Assembly: GCA_021821045.1 (NCBI GenBank)
Contig: JAKACW010000004.1
Location: 1-64,000, forward strand
Direction: 5' to 3'
DNA length: 64,000 bases
Source: Pseudomonadota bacterium
Lineage (GTDB): Bacteria > Pseudomonadota > Gammaproteobacteria > JAADHS01
Each line of letters begins with the position of its first letter. Positions within the stretch are counted from its first letter, which is position 1. Shown in pieces: positions 51,288-59,090 of this stretch. Under the pieces are notes generated by a model. That model was not told where the DNA came from. It saw only the letters and a list, made by a program, of their open reading frames with translations, and did no database searches. The position numbers and the translations under genes are program-made.

Positions 51288-51890
51288 ATGTCACAACGAC
51301 GAATTTTGATCATGGACGACGACGAGGAGACCCGCGACATCCTTACCGCCGGCCTGACCCAACACGGCTTCGACGTCATCGCCACCGGCAGCGCCGAAGA
51401 GGCCGTTGAAATCTGCCGCACTCAGTCGCCCGACTTAGCAATCCTCGATGTCTACATGCCTGGCGCTTCGGGCATTGATGCCGCGATCGCAATCAAGAAA
51501 GAAACCGTGACGCCGTTTTTGTTTTTGTCCGCTTCTGATGAGAAGGATATCGTTCAGCAAGCGGTGTCGGTCGGCGCGCTCGGCTACATGGTCAAGCCCA
51601 TCGATATCTTTCAGTTGATTCCCGCCGTGGAAGCCGCCCTCGTGCGAGCAACGGACATCAAAGCGTTGCGCGATGCTCAAGACAATCTCAGTCGCGCCTT
51701 AGCAGACGGGCGCGGAACCTCGGTGGCGGTAGGCCTTATCATGGAGCGTTTTCGCGTCGGCGAAGACGAGGCCTTTAATCTGCTGCGCCACCAAGCCCGC
51801 GAACAACGCCGCAAAATCTCCGAACTCGCCCAAGACATCATCGCCGCCGCAGAGAGAATCAACCTCACTCCTCTGCGCAAGGCGGAGTAA
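51288..51890 (+). CDS. ANTAR-domain response regulator
   Basis: This 200-residue protein has an N-terminal receiver domain with acidic pocket D10-D12, phosphoacceptor D54 (LAILDVYMPG) and K103, then a linker helix (about 118-138) and a C-terminal ANTAR RNA-binding domain (about 140-195) with VAVGLIMERFRVGEDEAFNLLRHQA. Such proteins bind paired hairpins in nascent RNA and prevent termination. No cognate kinase is adjacent. The neighbour at 52406 is a paralogue. Confidence 0.93.
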   Translation: MSQRRILIMDDDEETRDILTAGLTQHGFDVIATGSAEEAVEICRTQSPDLAILDVYMPGASGIDAAIAIKKETVTPFLFLSASDEKDIVQQAVSVGALGYMVKPIDIFQLIPAVEAALVRATDIKALRDAQDNLSRALADGRGTSVAVGLIMERFRVGEDEAFNLLRHQAREQRRKISELAQDIIAAAERINLTPLRKAE

Positions 51891-52084
51891 CTTCATACGC
51901 GCCATCCGTTATAACGGTCGCACATAAAGGTGGCCGTCTTTATAACAATTCCAGCTAATGTACTTTTATTGACCCGATTGGTGACAATTGCTGGCTAGGT
52001 TTTATAAATATGTGCTGATACACTCATGCGAAATTATGGGTTGCACCCCCGTGCGCGCAATGCCGCGGTTACGGCGACGCTCGA
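51891..52084 (+). promoter_or_regulatory. AT-rich leader with a possible promoter
   Basis: This region after the first ANTAR gene is AT-rich. A possible promoter is GTGACA (51981-51986), a 16-base spacer and TATAAA (52003-52008). It would serve the small open frame at 52085 or the second ANTAR gene. With 52346-52405 it makes up the 515-base gap between the two regulators apart from that small frame. Confidence 0.45.
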
Positions 52085-52345
52085 ATGCGGGTAATGGCAA
52101 CCCACGGAAAAAAAAATAAACCCTCGGACCCTTGGCACCGAGAGCGGGCAATGGACCGGCGAAATGACGCCGCGACCATAACCCGAAATGAGCAGCGAAC
52201 ATCAGCCGAACCCCCGCTGAGTTCAATTGACGAAGGCCGAATCCCCGCCTTATTTGGTTCCGACAGCAAAGAAACGGATTCTTTTTGGGTGACATGGATC
52301 GTCGCTGAAGTTCAGCGGCGCGCGGTGTTTTTGCTGAAACAATAA
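52085..52345 (+). CDS. Possible small protein
   Basis: This is an 86-residue open frame beginning at ATG 52085, very polar and rich in Arg, Asp and Ser. The hydrophobic/aromatic part is limited to the end (DSFWVTWIVAEVQRRAVFLL). I recognise no family and see no strong ribosome-binding site. A possible promoter lies 75 bases upstream. It may be a real gene or chance. Confidence 0.3.
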   Translation: MRVMATHGKKNKPSDPWHRERAMDRRNDAATITRNEQRTSAEPPLSSIDEGRIPALFGSDSKETDSFWVTWIVAEVQRRAVFLLKQ

Positions 52346-52405
52346 CAATCGACGCCGTTGCGAATGGCGATGCTTAATCGCTGGTAGCACGCAGGCGAGG
52401 CACAG

Positions 52406-53038
52406 ATGGACATATCGACAATACTGATCATAGAGAAGGACAACGTCACCCGGCGCTTGATGAACCAACTGCTCACAGCGCGCGGATACGACGTGCTCGA
52501 AGCCGCCAATCCGCGCGACGCGGAGTCTCTCGTGGAGCAGAATGTGCCGCAGCTCGCCATTGTCGAGTTCGCCGGCCCGTCCGCTGACAGCCTGGACGTC
52601 GCCCGTACATTGCACAGTCGGCGCGGCACGCCCGTGCTGGCCAGCGCGACGGGCATCGACGATTTGGACGTTCCGAGCCTCGTCGCCGAGGGCGTTATGG
52701 GCGTGCTCTACAAACCCTTCGAAGCGGAGCAGTTGTATGTCGCCGTTCTCGCCGCGATACAGCTTGGCGTGCGCATGGCCCACGCGCGTCACAAACAATC
52801 ACAGCTTGAAATAGCCCTCACCGCGGAGCGCAACACCAGCATTGCCATCGGACTACTGATGGAGCGTTTCCGCCTCGATGCCGACAATGCATTCGAAATG
52901 CTGCGCGGCTACGCCCGCACGCGTCGCCGCCGGCTCCCCGACCTTGCTTCGGACATCGTGAACGCGGCGAACGTTCTCAACGGGCCGCAGGGGCTCATCG
53001 ACGATAGCGGGCTGGCTGGACAGAAAAAGCCCCTGTAA
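52406..53038 (+). CDS. ANTAR-domain regulator with degenerate receiver
   Basis: This 210-residue paralogue of the 51288 protein aligns with it without gaps through the receiver. The phosphoacceptor position is Glu (E54, LAIVEFAG), the acidic pocket is E10/D12, and K103 is kept. The ANTAR domain (about 140-195) is intact, with IAIGLLMERFRLDADNAFEMLRGYA. The D-to-E change suggests a phosphorylation-independent or always-active form. A GAGG ribosome-binding site precedes the ATG. Confidence 0.88.
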   Translation: MDISTILIIEKDNVTRRLMNQLLTARGYDVLEAANPRDAESLVEQNVPQLAIVEFAGPSADSLDVARTLHSRRGTPVLASATGIDDLDVPSLVAEGVMGVLYKPFEAEQLYVAVLAAIQLGVRMAHARHKQSQLEIALTAERNTSIAIGLLMERFRLDADNAFEMLRGYARTRRRRLPDLASDIVNAANVLNGPQGLIDDSGLAGQKKPL

Positions 53039-53088
53039 CGAACAACGGCTTCCTTGCCGAGCGAAAGCCGCCAAGCGGGCTCGGCAAA

Positions 53089-53685
53089 TCAACCCAGGGC
53101 TGCCGAGCCCATCAACACCTGGCGCACAGGCCCGAACGACCGCCGATGATGCGCGGTTGCGCCGAAGCGCCGCAGCGACTCAAGGTGCTGTTTCGAAGGA
53201 TAGCCTTTGTGCTGGGCGAAACCGTATTCCGGGAACTGCCGATCAAGATCCAGCATCAGCGCGTCGCGCGCCACCTTGGCCAGAATGGACGCCGCGGCAA
53301 TCGCCGGCTCTTTTTGATCGCCCTTGACGATCGCCGTCGCCGGACAAGACAGCGCCGGACAGCGATTGCCGTCGATCAGAACGTGGCCCGGCTGGATGTG
53401 CAAACCACTCACGGCCCGTTGCATGGCAAACAACGTTGCTTGGAGGATGTTGTGTCGGTCGATCTCTGAAACGTCGCTTTCGGCGATCGCCCAGGCCAGC
53501 GCGCGCGCTTTGATCTCGACCGCCAACCCCTCACGCTGCCGCGCAGTGAGCAACTTCGAATCCGCGACCCCCGGGATGGGTCGCGCCGGGTCCAAAATCA
53601 CCGCGGCCGCCACGACCGGTCCGGCCAGGGGACCCCGCCCCGCTTCATCAACACCCGCAACGAAATTCGAAATAGCGTCGTTCAC
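53089..53685 (-). CDS. rnhB: Ribonuclease HII
   Basis: RNase HII removes ribonucleotides from DNA. The 198-residue protein has the start of the active site in [13 protein letters not shown] (D13, E14), the LIDGN motif with the third Asp, and [10 protein letters not shown]. The start is GTG at 53685, which gives the family length; the frame is open to 54009 but the extra part is antisense to the kinase gene. In many relatives rnhB directly precedes dnaE; here two ANTAR genes intervene. Confidence 0.94.
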   Translation of the reverse strand: MNDAISNFVAGVDEAGRGPLAGPVVAAAVILDPARPIPGVADSKLLTARQREGLAVEIKARALAWAIAESDVSEIDRHNILQATLFAMQRAVSGLHIQPGHVLIDGNRCPALSCPATAIVKGDQKEPAIAAASILAKVARDALMLDLDRQFPEYGFAQHKGYPSKQHLESLRRFGATAHHRRSFGPVRQVLMGSAALG

Positions 53686-53776
53686 CGGTTCACCGTCCTT
53701 GGCTTGGGGCGTAAACACAAGGGGGCTAGTCTGAACAAACGTCCACGGCGGGTCAACCGCGCGCACTGGGGCAACG

Positions 53777-55225
53777 TCAATTTTGCTCGACGATGCGTTG
53801 AATCTGTTCACGCCATGCGGCGTAGCGCCCCTCGAGGAGACGATCCGTTTTGGGCGTGAACAGGGTGTCGGCGGCCGCGCCAGTGGGCGATGCTTCCCAG
53901 TAGTATCCGGGGCGCAGCAAACATGCGATGCCGCGCGCCGTAGCTTCCTTGTTGGCGGGTCGAACCACGACCATCGCGCACAAATTCGCGACCCGCTGGC
54001 AGAATCCATCCATCATCGCCAGGCCACCGCTGATGACCAGCCGCGTCGTGACCTGTGCCGAAGCACGGACTTCGTCCAGGTTCGCGCGCGCCAGAAATAC
54101 GATGCTCTCCACGGCCGCGACCCAGCGAGCCGGCCCCGCGCCTTCGCCGATAAAACGGCTAGCCAACGGGGACACCCAGAACGGCGAACCCAGACCGCCG
54201 ATGCCATTAACAAACAACGGCGGTGACCGCACCTCGTCCAACCAGCGCGCCGCCGACGCCTGCCAATGCTCTAACCCTTCCACCTCGGCAACCCAGTCGA
54301 GCGCCGCCGCCGCGCCATTAATGGTGCCCTCCACGGCATAGATCACTCGCTGTTGATCCTTGAGCACCACGCTGACGGGCAATCGCTCCACGCCCTGCGG
54401 CCGTTCAGACCGGGGATGCTGAATAAAAGCGCCGGTGCCTGCGTTCAAGAAAATGTCGCCGGACTTCGGAATTCCATCGGCGAACAGCGCGGCCGATTGA
54501 TCGCCGTTGATCGCCCGCAAGGGTGGATGCCCGGGCAGTGCCTCGACCGGTCCGAAATCGCCGACGGTGGATACGCAACGGGGCAGCCAGCTACGCTGCA
54601 GCGAGAATTCGCTCAACAGCGCGTCGTCCCAATCGCCATTCGCAATACTCCACAGCAAGGTTCGCCCCGCATTGGCCGGATCAACCACCGCAGCCTGGGG
54701 GCCGCACAGCTGCACGGCGAGAAAGCTGGCCAACGGGCCGCAGGCCAACTCTCCGGCGTCCGCGGCGCACTTAACGGCGTCGATATGCTCCACGCACCAG
54801 GCCAGCTTGGAGGCGCCATAGTGGGCCGATGGAAACATTCCCGTTGTCTGGTGAATGGCCGCGCGCCGCGAAACCCAGCCCGCCAGCCGAGCGGCGGCGC
54901 GCGTATCTTGCCAACTGATTACTGGACTGAGCGGCGCCCCCGTGCGCTTGTTCCAGCACACAATGGACGAGCGCTGGGTCGCAAGACCGACCGCGACAAC
55001 GTGCGCCATGCGCCTCGAGCCGAGCGCGGCTTGAACATCGTTGAGAACGTGTTTAATGGAGGACGCAACCTCGTCCGCGACGTGCTCGACGAGGTCGACG
55101 CCATTGCGCTGCGTTGAAATAGGATGCTCGGCACTTGCGACACTCTGCCCCGCCGCGTCGAAAACGATTGCGCGGCTGGCGTGGCCGCCCTGATCGAGCG
55201 CCAGATACAACCGGGGATCATCCAT
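53777..55225 (-). CDS. FGGY carbohydrate kinase, glycerol-kinase-like
   Basis: This 482-residue sugar kinase has the two-domain actin-like fold of the FGGY family. It matches glycerol kinase in layout: ALDQGG start, [10 protein letters not shown], and the C-terminal [14 protein letters not shown]. The phosphate loop reads DQGGHASRA (11-19) instead of the glycerol kinase DQGTTSSRA, so the substrate may be another polyol. It lies 16 bases upstream of the diguanylate cyclase stop on the same strand. Confidence 0.85.
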   Translation of the reverse strand: MDDPRLYLALDQGGHASRAIVFDAAGQSVASAEHPISTQRNGVDLVEHVADEVASSIKHVLNDVQAALGSRRMAHVVAVGLATQRSSIVCWNKRTGAPLSPVISWQDTRAAARLAGWVSRRAAIHQTTGMFPSAHYGASKLAWCVEHIDAVKCAADAGELACGPLASFLAVQLCGPQAAVVDPANAGRTLLWSIANGDWDDALLSEFSLQRSWLPRCVSTVGDFGPVEALPGHPPLRAINGDQSAALFADGIPKSGDIFLNAGTGAFIQHPRSERPQGVERLPVSVVLKDQQRVIYAVEGTINGAAAALDWVAEVEGLEHWQASAARWLDEVRSPPLFVNGIGGLGSPFWVSPLASRFIGEGAGPARWVAAVESIVFLARANLDEVRASAQVTTRLVISGGLAMMDGFCQRVANLCAMVVVRPANKEATARGIACLLRPGYYWEASPTGAAADTLFTPKTDRLLEGRYAAWREQIQRIVEQN

Positions 55226-55240
55226 GACTACCCCTTGGAC

Positions 55241-56593
55241 TTATACTGTGCCGGCCTTAGAATTTTCCTCGCTCCCGACTTTGTCGGCGATCTGCGAGAA
55301 ATGGGTTACACAGTTTCGCCCATGGGTCTTGCTGTAGTAAAGGGCCGCGTCGGCGCAGTTAAAAAATTCCGCGGTGGTGCGAATCTCGAAGGGCGACGGA
55401 ACCGAGGCCACGCCAAAGCTCGCCGTCACCTGCAGCGCCTCATTCTCGATGGTGAAGCGGTGACGTTCGATGGCGGCGCGAAGTTTTTCCGCCACCACCA
55501 CCGCATCGATCTGTTTGAGATGCTTGCCCAACACCACGAACTCCTCGCCGCCGATGCGGCACAGAACGTCCGAGCGGCGCACGACCTTGCGCAAAATGAG
55601 CGCGATTTCCTTGAGGACATAATCTCCCGCAGAGTGGCCGTGGGTGTCATTAATCGCCTTGAAGTGGTCAATGTCCACCACCAGCAGGCTGAGGTCCTCC
55701 GAGTGACGCAGGGCCAAACTCAACTCGGCATCGATGATATTCTCGAATTGCCGGCGGTTATACAACCCCGTCAGCGGATCGGTCAGCGATAACTTCTGCA
55801 GCTCTTGGTTCTTCATCTTGAGCTCAAGGGATTGGCGTATCAATTTCTGATTCGCCTCCAGCAGCTTTTTGTCCGCCAGATTGATCTTGGATTGCAGGCG
55901 GCGGTTCGCTTCGTTCAGATCATCGCGCAGGTGATTGAACTGGTCGGCGAGCACGCCGAACTCGTCATTTGACTGTATGGGGATATGACCAACGATTTCC
56001 CCTTGCTCATTGATGCTTTCGCGAAAAGACCGGCTGATGATAGTCACGGGCCGCACGATGATGAAGGACAGCGCAATGAACTCACCAAACGCGACCAGCA
56101 AGATGATAAAACCTTCCCGCACGGTTTGGTGTTGACGTTCCTTCTTGATGTCTTGCAGCACGTTGGCCACGCTGAGCGCCACGTCCAGCTGGCCCACCTG
56201 CACGCCCTCGAACGAGATATTCTCCTTAAACTCCAGCGCCGTGGCGGCGTCTTCCGGCAGTTTTCCGGCCTCGGACATGACCGTTCCCTTGGTGTTTTCG
56301 ACGCGCGCGTAAACGATAAACTCGGTGGTGACCAATTCATCCAGCAGGATTTGAATCGCGTGATAATCGTAGCCCAGCACACTGTAGGCCAAAGATGTCG
56401 AAACCATGCGCGCAATCGCCGCGCCGCGCTTGTTGGTTTCCTCCAATGCATTTCGTGTTTGCCGCTGCAACGCGAACCAACCGTTGATGGCCAGCGAAAT
56501 AATCAGCACCGCCAGCAGCACCAAAACGACTTTCTGGCGGATGCCGAACTGAAAAATTGATTCGAGGGCGCGTTGTTTTTTCGCTTCAGTCAC
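55241..56593 (-). CDS. Membrane diguanylate cyclase
   Basis: The 450-residue protein should make cyclic di-GMP. It has helices at about 21-42 and 160-182 that flank an extracytoplasmic sensor of about 115 residues, a HAMP-like segment (183-235), a coiled coil (235-270) and a GGDEF domain with active site GGEEF (348-352). An inhibitory I-site RxxD (R339-D342) lies five residues before it. The start is GTG at 56593. It lies just upstream of the kinase gene with 15 bases between. Confidence 0.93.
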   Translation of the reverse strand: MTEAKKQRALESIFQFGIRQKVVLVLLAVLIISLAINGWFALQRQTRNALEETNKRGAAIARMVSTSLAYSVLGYDYHAIQILLDELVTTEFIVYARVENTKGTVMSEAGKLPEDAATALEFKENISFEGVQVGQLDVALSVANVLQDIKKERQHQTVREGFIILLVAFGEFIALSFIIVRPVTIISRSFRESINEQGEIVGHIPIQSNDEFGVLADQFNHLRDDLNEANRRLQSKINLADKKLLEANQKLIRQSLELKMKNQELQKLSLTDPLTGLYNRRQFENIIDAELSLALRHSEDLSLLVVDIDHFKAINDTHGHSAGDYVLKEIALILRKVVRRSDVLCRIGGEEFVVLGKHLKQIDAVVVAEKLRAAIERHRFTIENEALQVTASFGVASVPSPFEIRTTAEFFNCADAALYYSKTHGRNCVTHFSQIADKVGSEENSKAGTV

Positions 56594-56914
56594 GAACAGT
56601 TATTTCCACTTTGTTGGACGCCCGCACCGCGACTTCCCAGCCTGTGCATCCATGCTTGTATCTGATCCGCTTGCCAATTCAGCCACACCGACAGTCAGCC
56701 CGAAGGGTGGTTTTCGGTTCGAATTTCACCTCTAACCGTATCGGACACAACTAAGGTTTATTGATCGAAACATCAATTCCCGGAGTGCCCGTACGCCCCA
56801 AACCATGATGCTCGGCGCCATCTACCGCGTTGAAATATGCTTGCTCGACCCTTCCCAAGCCGCGTTCCGCCTGCCACAATTACCCGGTAACCCTGCCGTA
56901 AAGGTCTATTGGAT
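56594..56914. other. Divergent intergenic region
   Basis: This gap of about 320 bases separates the leftward diguanylate cyclase from the rightward glycerophosphodiesterase. No open frame, palindrome or clear promoter pair stands out. It should hold the promoters of both operons. Confidence 0.4.
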
Positions 56915-57742
56915 ATGGAAATTCACGCGCGACAATCGGCGGCTTACCGGGCCCGGCATGGAAGCAGTTTCAAGGTGCCCAAAGTGATCGCTCACCGCGG
57001 TTACGCTGCCCAGTATCCCGAAAATACCTTACTTTCTTTGCACCAAGCCATAAAGGCCGGCGCCTGTTTTGTGGAGTTCGACGTGCAGTTCACCGCCGAT
57101 GGCGTGCCCGTGGTACTGCACGATGATCTCCTTAAGCGCACCACCGGCGCCAAGGGCAGCGTGCTGGAGCTTCCTTATAGCGAGGTCAAAACGTTTCAAG
57201 CTTGCGAAACCAAACGCTTCGGCGCCAAGTTCGCCAACCAAGGCATTGGCATCCCCGCCCTCTCCGACGCCATTTTTCTGCTCAAGGACTTTCCTCACGT
57301 ACACGGCTTTGTCGAAATCAAGACGGAGACACTGGCCAAATTCGGCATCGAGAAAATCATCAAGGCGTTGATCAAAGTCATCGAACCCGCCATCGATCAA
57401 GTGTCGGTCATTTCCTACGACGCGCTGGCCATTCGCTGCGCACGGGCCATGGGTGCGCGTACGATCGGCTGGGTGCTCAAAGAATGGAACAACGACGTGC
57501 GCAGCGCGGCCACTGCACTGACGCCGGATTATCTGTTCTGCAACATTCGCAAGATTCCGCCGACCGTAGACCAATTGTGGCCCGGACCGTGGCAGTGGGC
57601 GCTGTACGACATTGACGATCCGGAGATTGCCGTCGAACTCGCGAACTACGGCGTCGACTTGGTGGAGACGTCGCTGGTCAGCGAATTGCTACAACATCCG
57701 GTAATGCGGCTCGGAGGGTGCTTTGACCAATGCGCCGCTTGA
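56915..57742 (+). CDS. Glycerophosphodiester phosphodiesterase
   Basis: This enzyme hydrolyses glycerophosphodiesters to glycerol 3-phosphate and an alcohol. The 275-residue barrel has the catalytic His27 in IAHRGYAAQYPENT, metal ligands E54 and D56, and H69 in VLHDD. There is no signal peptide, so it acts in the cytoplasm. ATG at 56915 was preferred to TTG at 56909. Its end overlaps the next gene by 20 bases. Confidence 0.92.
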   Translation: MEIHARQSAAYRARHGSSFKVPKVIAHRGYAAQYPENTLLSLHQAIKAGACFVEFDVQFTADGVPVVLHDDLLKRTTGAKGSVLELPYSEVKTFQACETKRFGAKFANQGIGIPALSDAIFLLKDFPHVHGFVEIKTETLAKFGIEKIIKALIKVIEPAIDQVSVISYDALAIRCARAMGARTIGWVLKEWNNDVRSAATALTPDYLFCNIRKIPPTVDQLWPGPWQWALYDIDDPEIAVELANYGVDLVETSLVSELLQHPVMRLGGCFDQCAA

Positions 57743-58928
57743 TGTGGTGGTCATTGGCGGAGGGATTCACGGGGCGGGGGTTGCGCAAGCGGCCGCCGCA
57801 TCGGGCTACCGTGTGTTGGTTTTGGAGCAGTCCCAGATCGCCGCGGGCACATCGAGTCGTTCGAGCAAACTCATTCACGGCGGGCTGCGCTATCTAGAAC
57901 AGGCCCAGCTCCACCTTGTCCACGAGTGCCTGCGCGAACGGGCATTGTTGTTGAAGAACGCGCCGGAACTGGTGCGACTGGTGCCGTTTCACATCCCCGT
58001 GTATCGCGAATCCAAACGGGCAAGTGCAACCATCGCCCTTGGGCTATCCCTGTATTACGGCCTCGGCGGCTTCGGCGCGGCCAATCGCTTTTCCCGTGTA
58101 CCCCGCTCCCAATGGGACACGCTCGATGGCATCGAAACCAAGGGATTGCGCGCCGTATACCGGTATTTCGATGGCCAGACCGACGACCGCGCATTGACCC
58201 AAGCCGTGATGAATTCCGCTTTTTCCCTTGGCGCCGAATTGCGCATGCCGGCGCGGTTCGAAAGAGCGGACATCGCGGGCGACGAAGTAAAAGTGTTTTT
58301 TCAGCACAAGGGGCGCTCGGCGGAAGTGACCACCCGGGTTGTCGTCAACGCGGCAGGCCCGTGGGTTAACGATGTGCTCAAGCAAGTCACACCGGCGACA
58401 GCGGCACTGCAAATCAAGCGGGTTCAAGGCAGCCACATTCTTGTTGCGGGCAACATCACGCGCGGCATTTATTATCTCGAAGCGCCGCAAGACCGGCGCC
58501 CCGTATTCGTCATGCCGTGGCACGAGGACACCATCATGGTGGGCACGACAGAAAAGCTTTTCGACGGCGACCCCGCGCAAGTGTACGCCAGCGTAGAAGA
58601 GAAGACGTACTTGCTCGAGACCTTGTCGGCCTATTTCCCCCGCTATCATTCGGCCGAGGCGGCGCGCATCAAAGACGCCTTTGCCGGTCTCAGAGTGCTG
58701 CCCTCCGGCCCGAGCAACCTCAACGCCCTGCCCCGCGACACCACGCTGCACGTCGATCGATCCGACCGGCCGCGCATTCTAACGATCTACGGCGGCAAAC
58801 TCACCGCCTATCGCGCCACCGCCGAAGCCATCATGAAACGTTTAAGTCCAAGCCTTCCCGCACCGGCCAAAGCCGTATCCACCACAACCCTGCCGTTGAA
58901 ACGCGGCCCCCTGCGCTACGCCCTCTAG
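57723..58928 (+). CDS. FAD-dependent glycerol-3-phosphate dehydrogenase, short form
   Basis: The 401-residue protein resembles GlpD, which oxidises glycerol 3-phosphate to dihydroxyacetone phosphate and feeds electrons to quinone. It has the FAD-binding GGGIHGAG (12-19), GTSSRSSKLIHGGLRYLE, and GGKLTAYRATAEA. It ends about 100-125 residues before the E. coli protein, so the C-terminal helical domain is missing. The start is TTG with GGAGGG just upstream. Palindromic repeats begin right at the stop codon. Confidence 0.85.
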   Translation: MTNAPLDVVVIGGGIHGAGVAQAAAASGYRVLVLEQSQIAAGTSSRSSKLIHGGLRYLEQAQLHLVHECLRERALLLKNAPELVRLVPFHIPVYRESKRASATIALGLSLYYGLGGFGAANRFSRVPRSQWDTLDGIETKGLRAVYRYFDGQTDDRALTQAVMNSAFSLGAELRMPARFERADIAGDEVKVFFQHKGRSAEVTTRVVVNAAGPWVNDVLKQVTPATAALQIKRVQGSHILVAGNITRGIYYLEAPQDRRPVFVMPWHEDTIMVGTTEKLFDGDPAQVYASVEEKTYLLETLSAYFPRYHSAEAARIKDAFAGLRVLPSGPSNLNALPRDTTLHVDRSDRPRILTIYGGKLTAYRATAEAIMKRLSPSLPAPAKAVSTTTLPLKRGPLRYAL

Positions 58929-59041
58929 GGAGTCAGGCCTCCAACCAAGCCGAATCCTTGGGGGTCAGACCCCCGATTAACTGGCTTAGTTGGAGGCCTG
59001 ACCCCCGGCTAATTCGGTTGGTTGGGGGTCTGACCCCGAAC
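58927..59041. repeat. Four-copy palindromic repeat cluster
   Basis: Four related short palindromes lie between the dehydrogenase and the aldolase fusion: 58928-58946 (GGAGTCAGGCCTCC), 58958-58978 (GGGGGTCAGACCCCC), 58986-59009 (GGAGGCCTGACCCCC) and 59018-59041 (GGGGTCTGACCCC). Copies 1 and 3 are also in inverted orientation with their flanks, so the whole can form a larger cruciform. The GGGGTCAGACCCC core differs from the other REP family in this window. Confidence 0.85.
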
Positions 59042-59090
59042 AATAGTAAAATGCCCGTTCACTTGCCTTGACTGAGATAAGTTTCGCGAC

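Noticed and set aside
53686-54009. Longer N-terminus for RNase HII
   Set aside because: The extra 108 codons are antisense to the kinase gene; the GTG at 53685 gives the standard length.
58927-59041. CRISPR array
   Set aside because: The repeats are palindromic, unequal in length and lack regular spacers; no cas genes are in the window.
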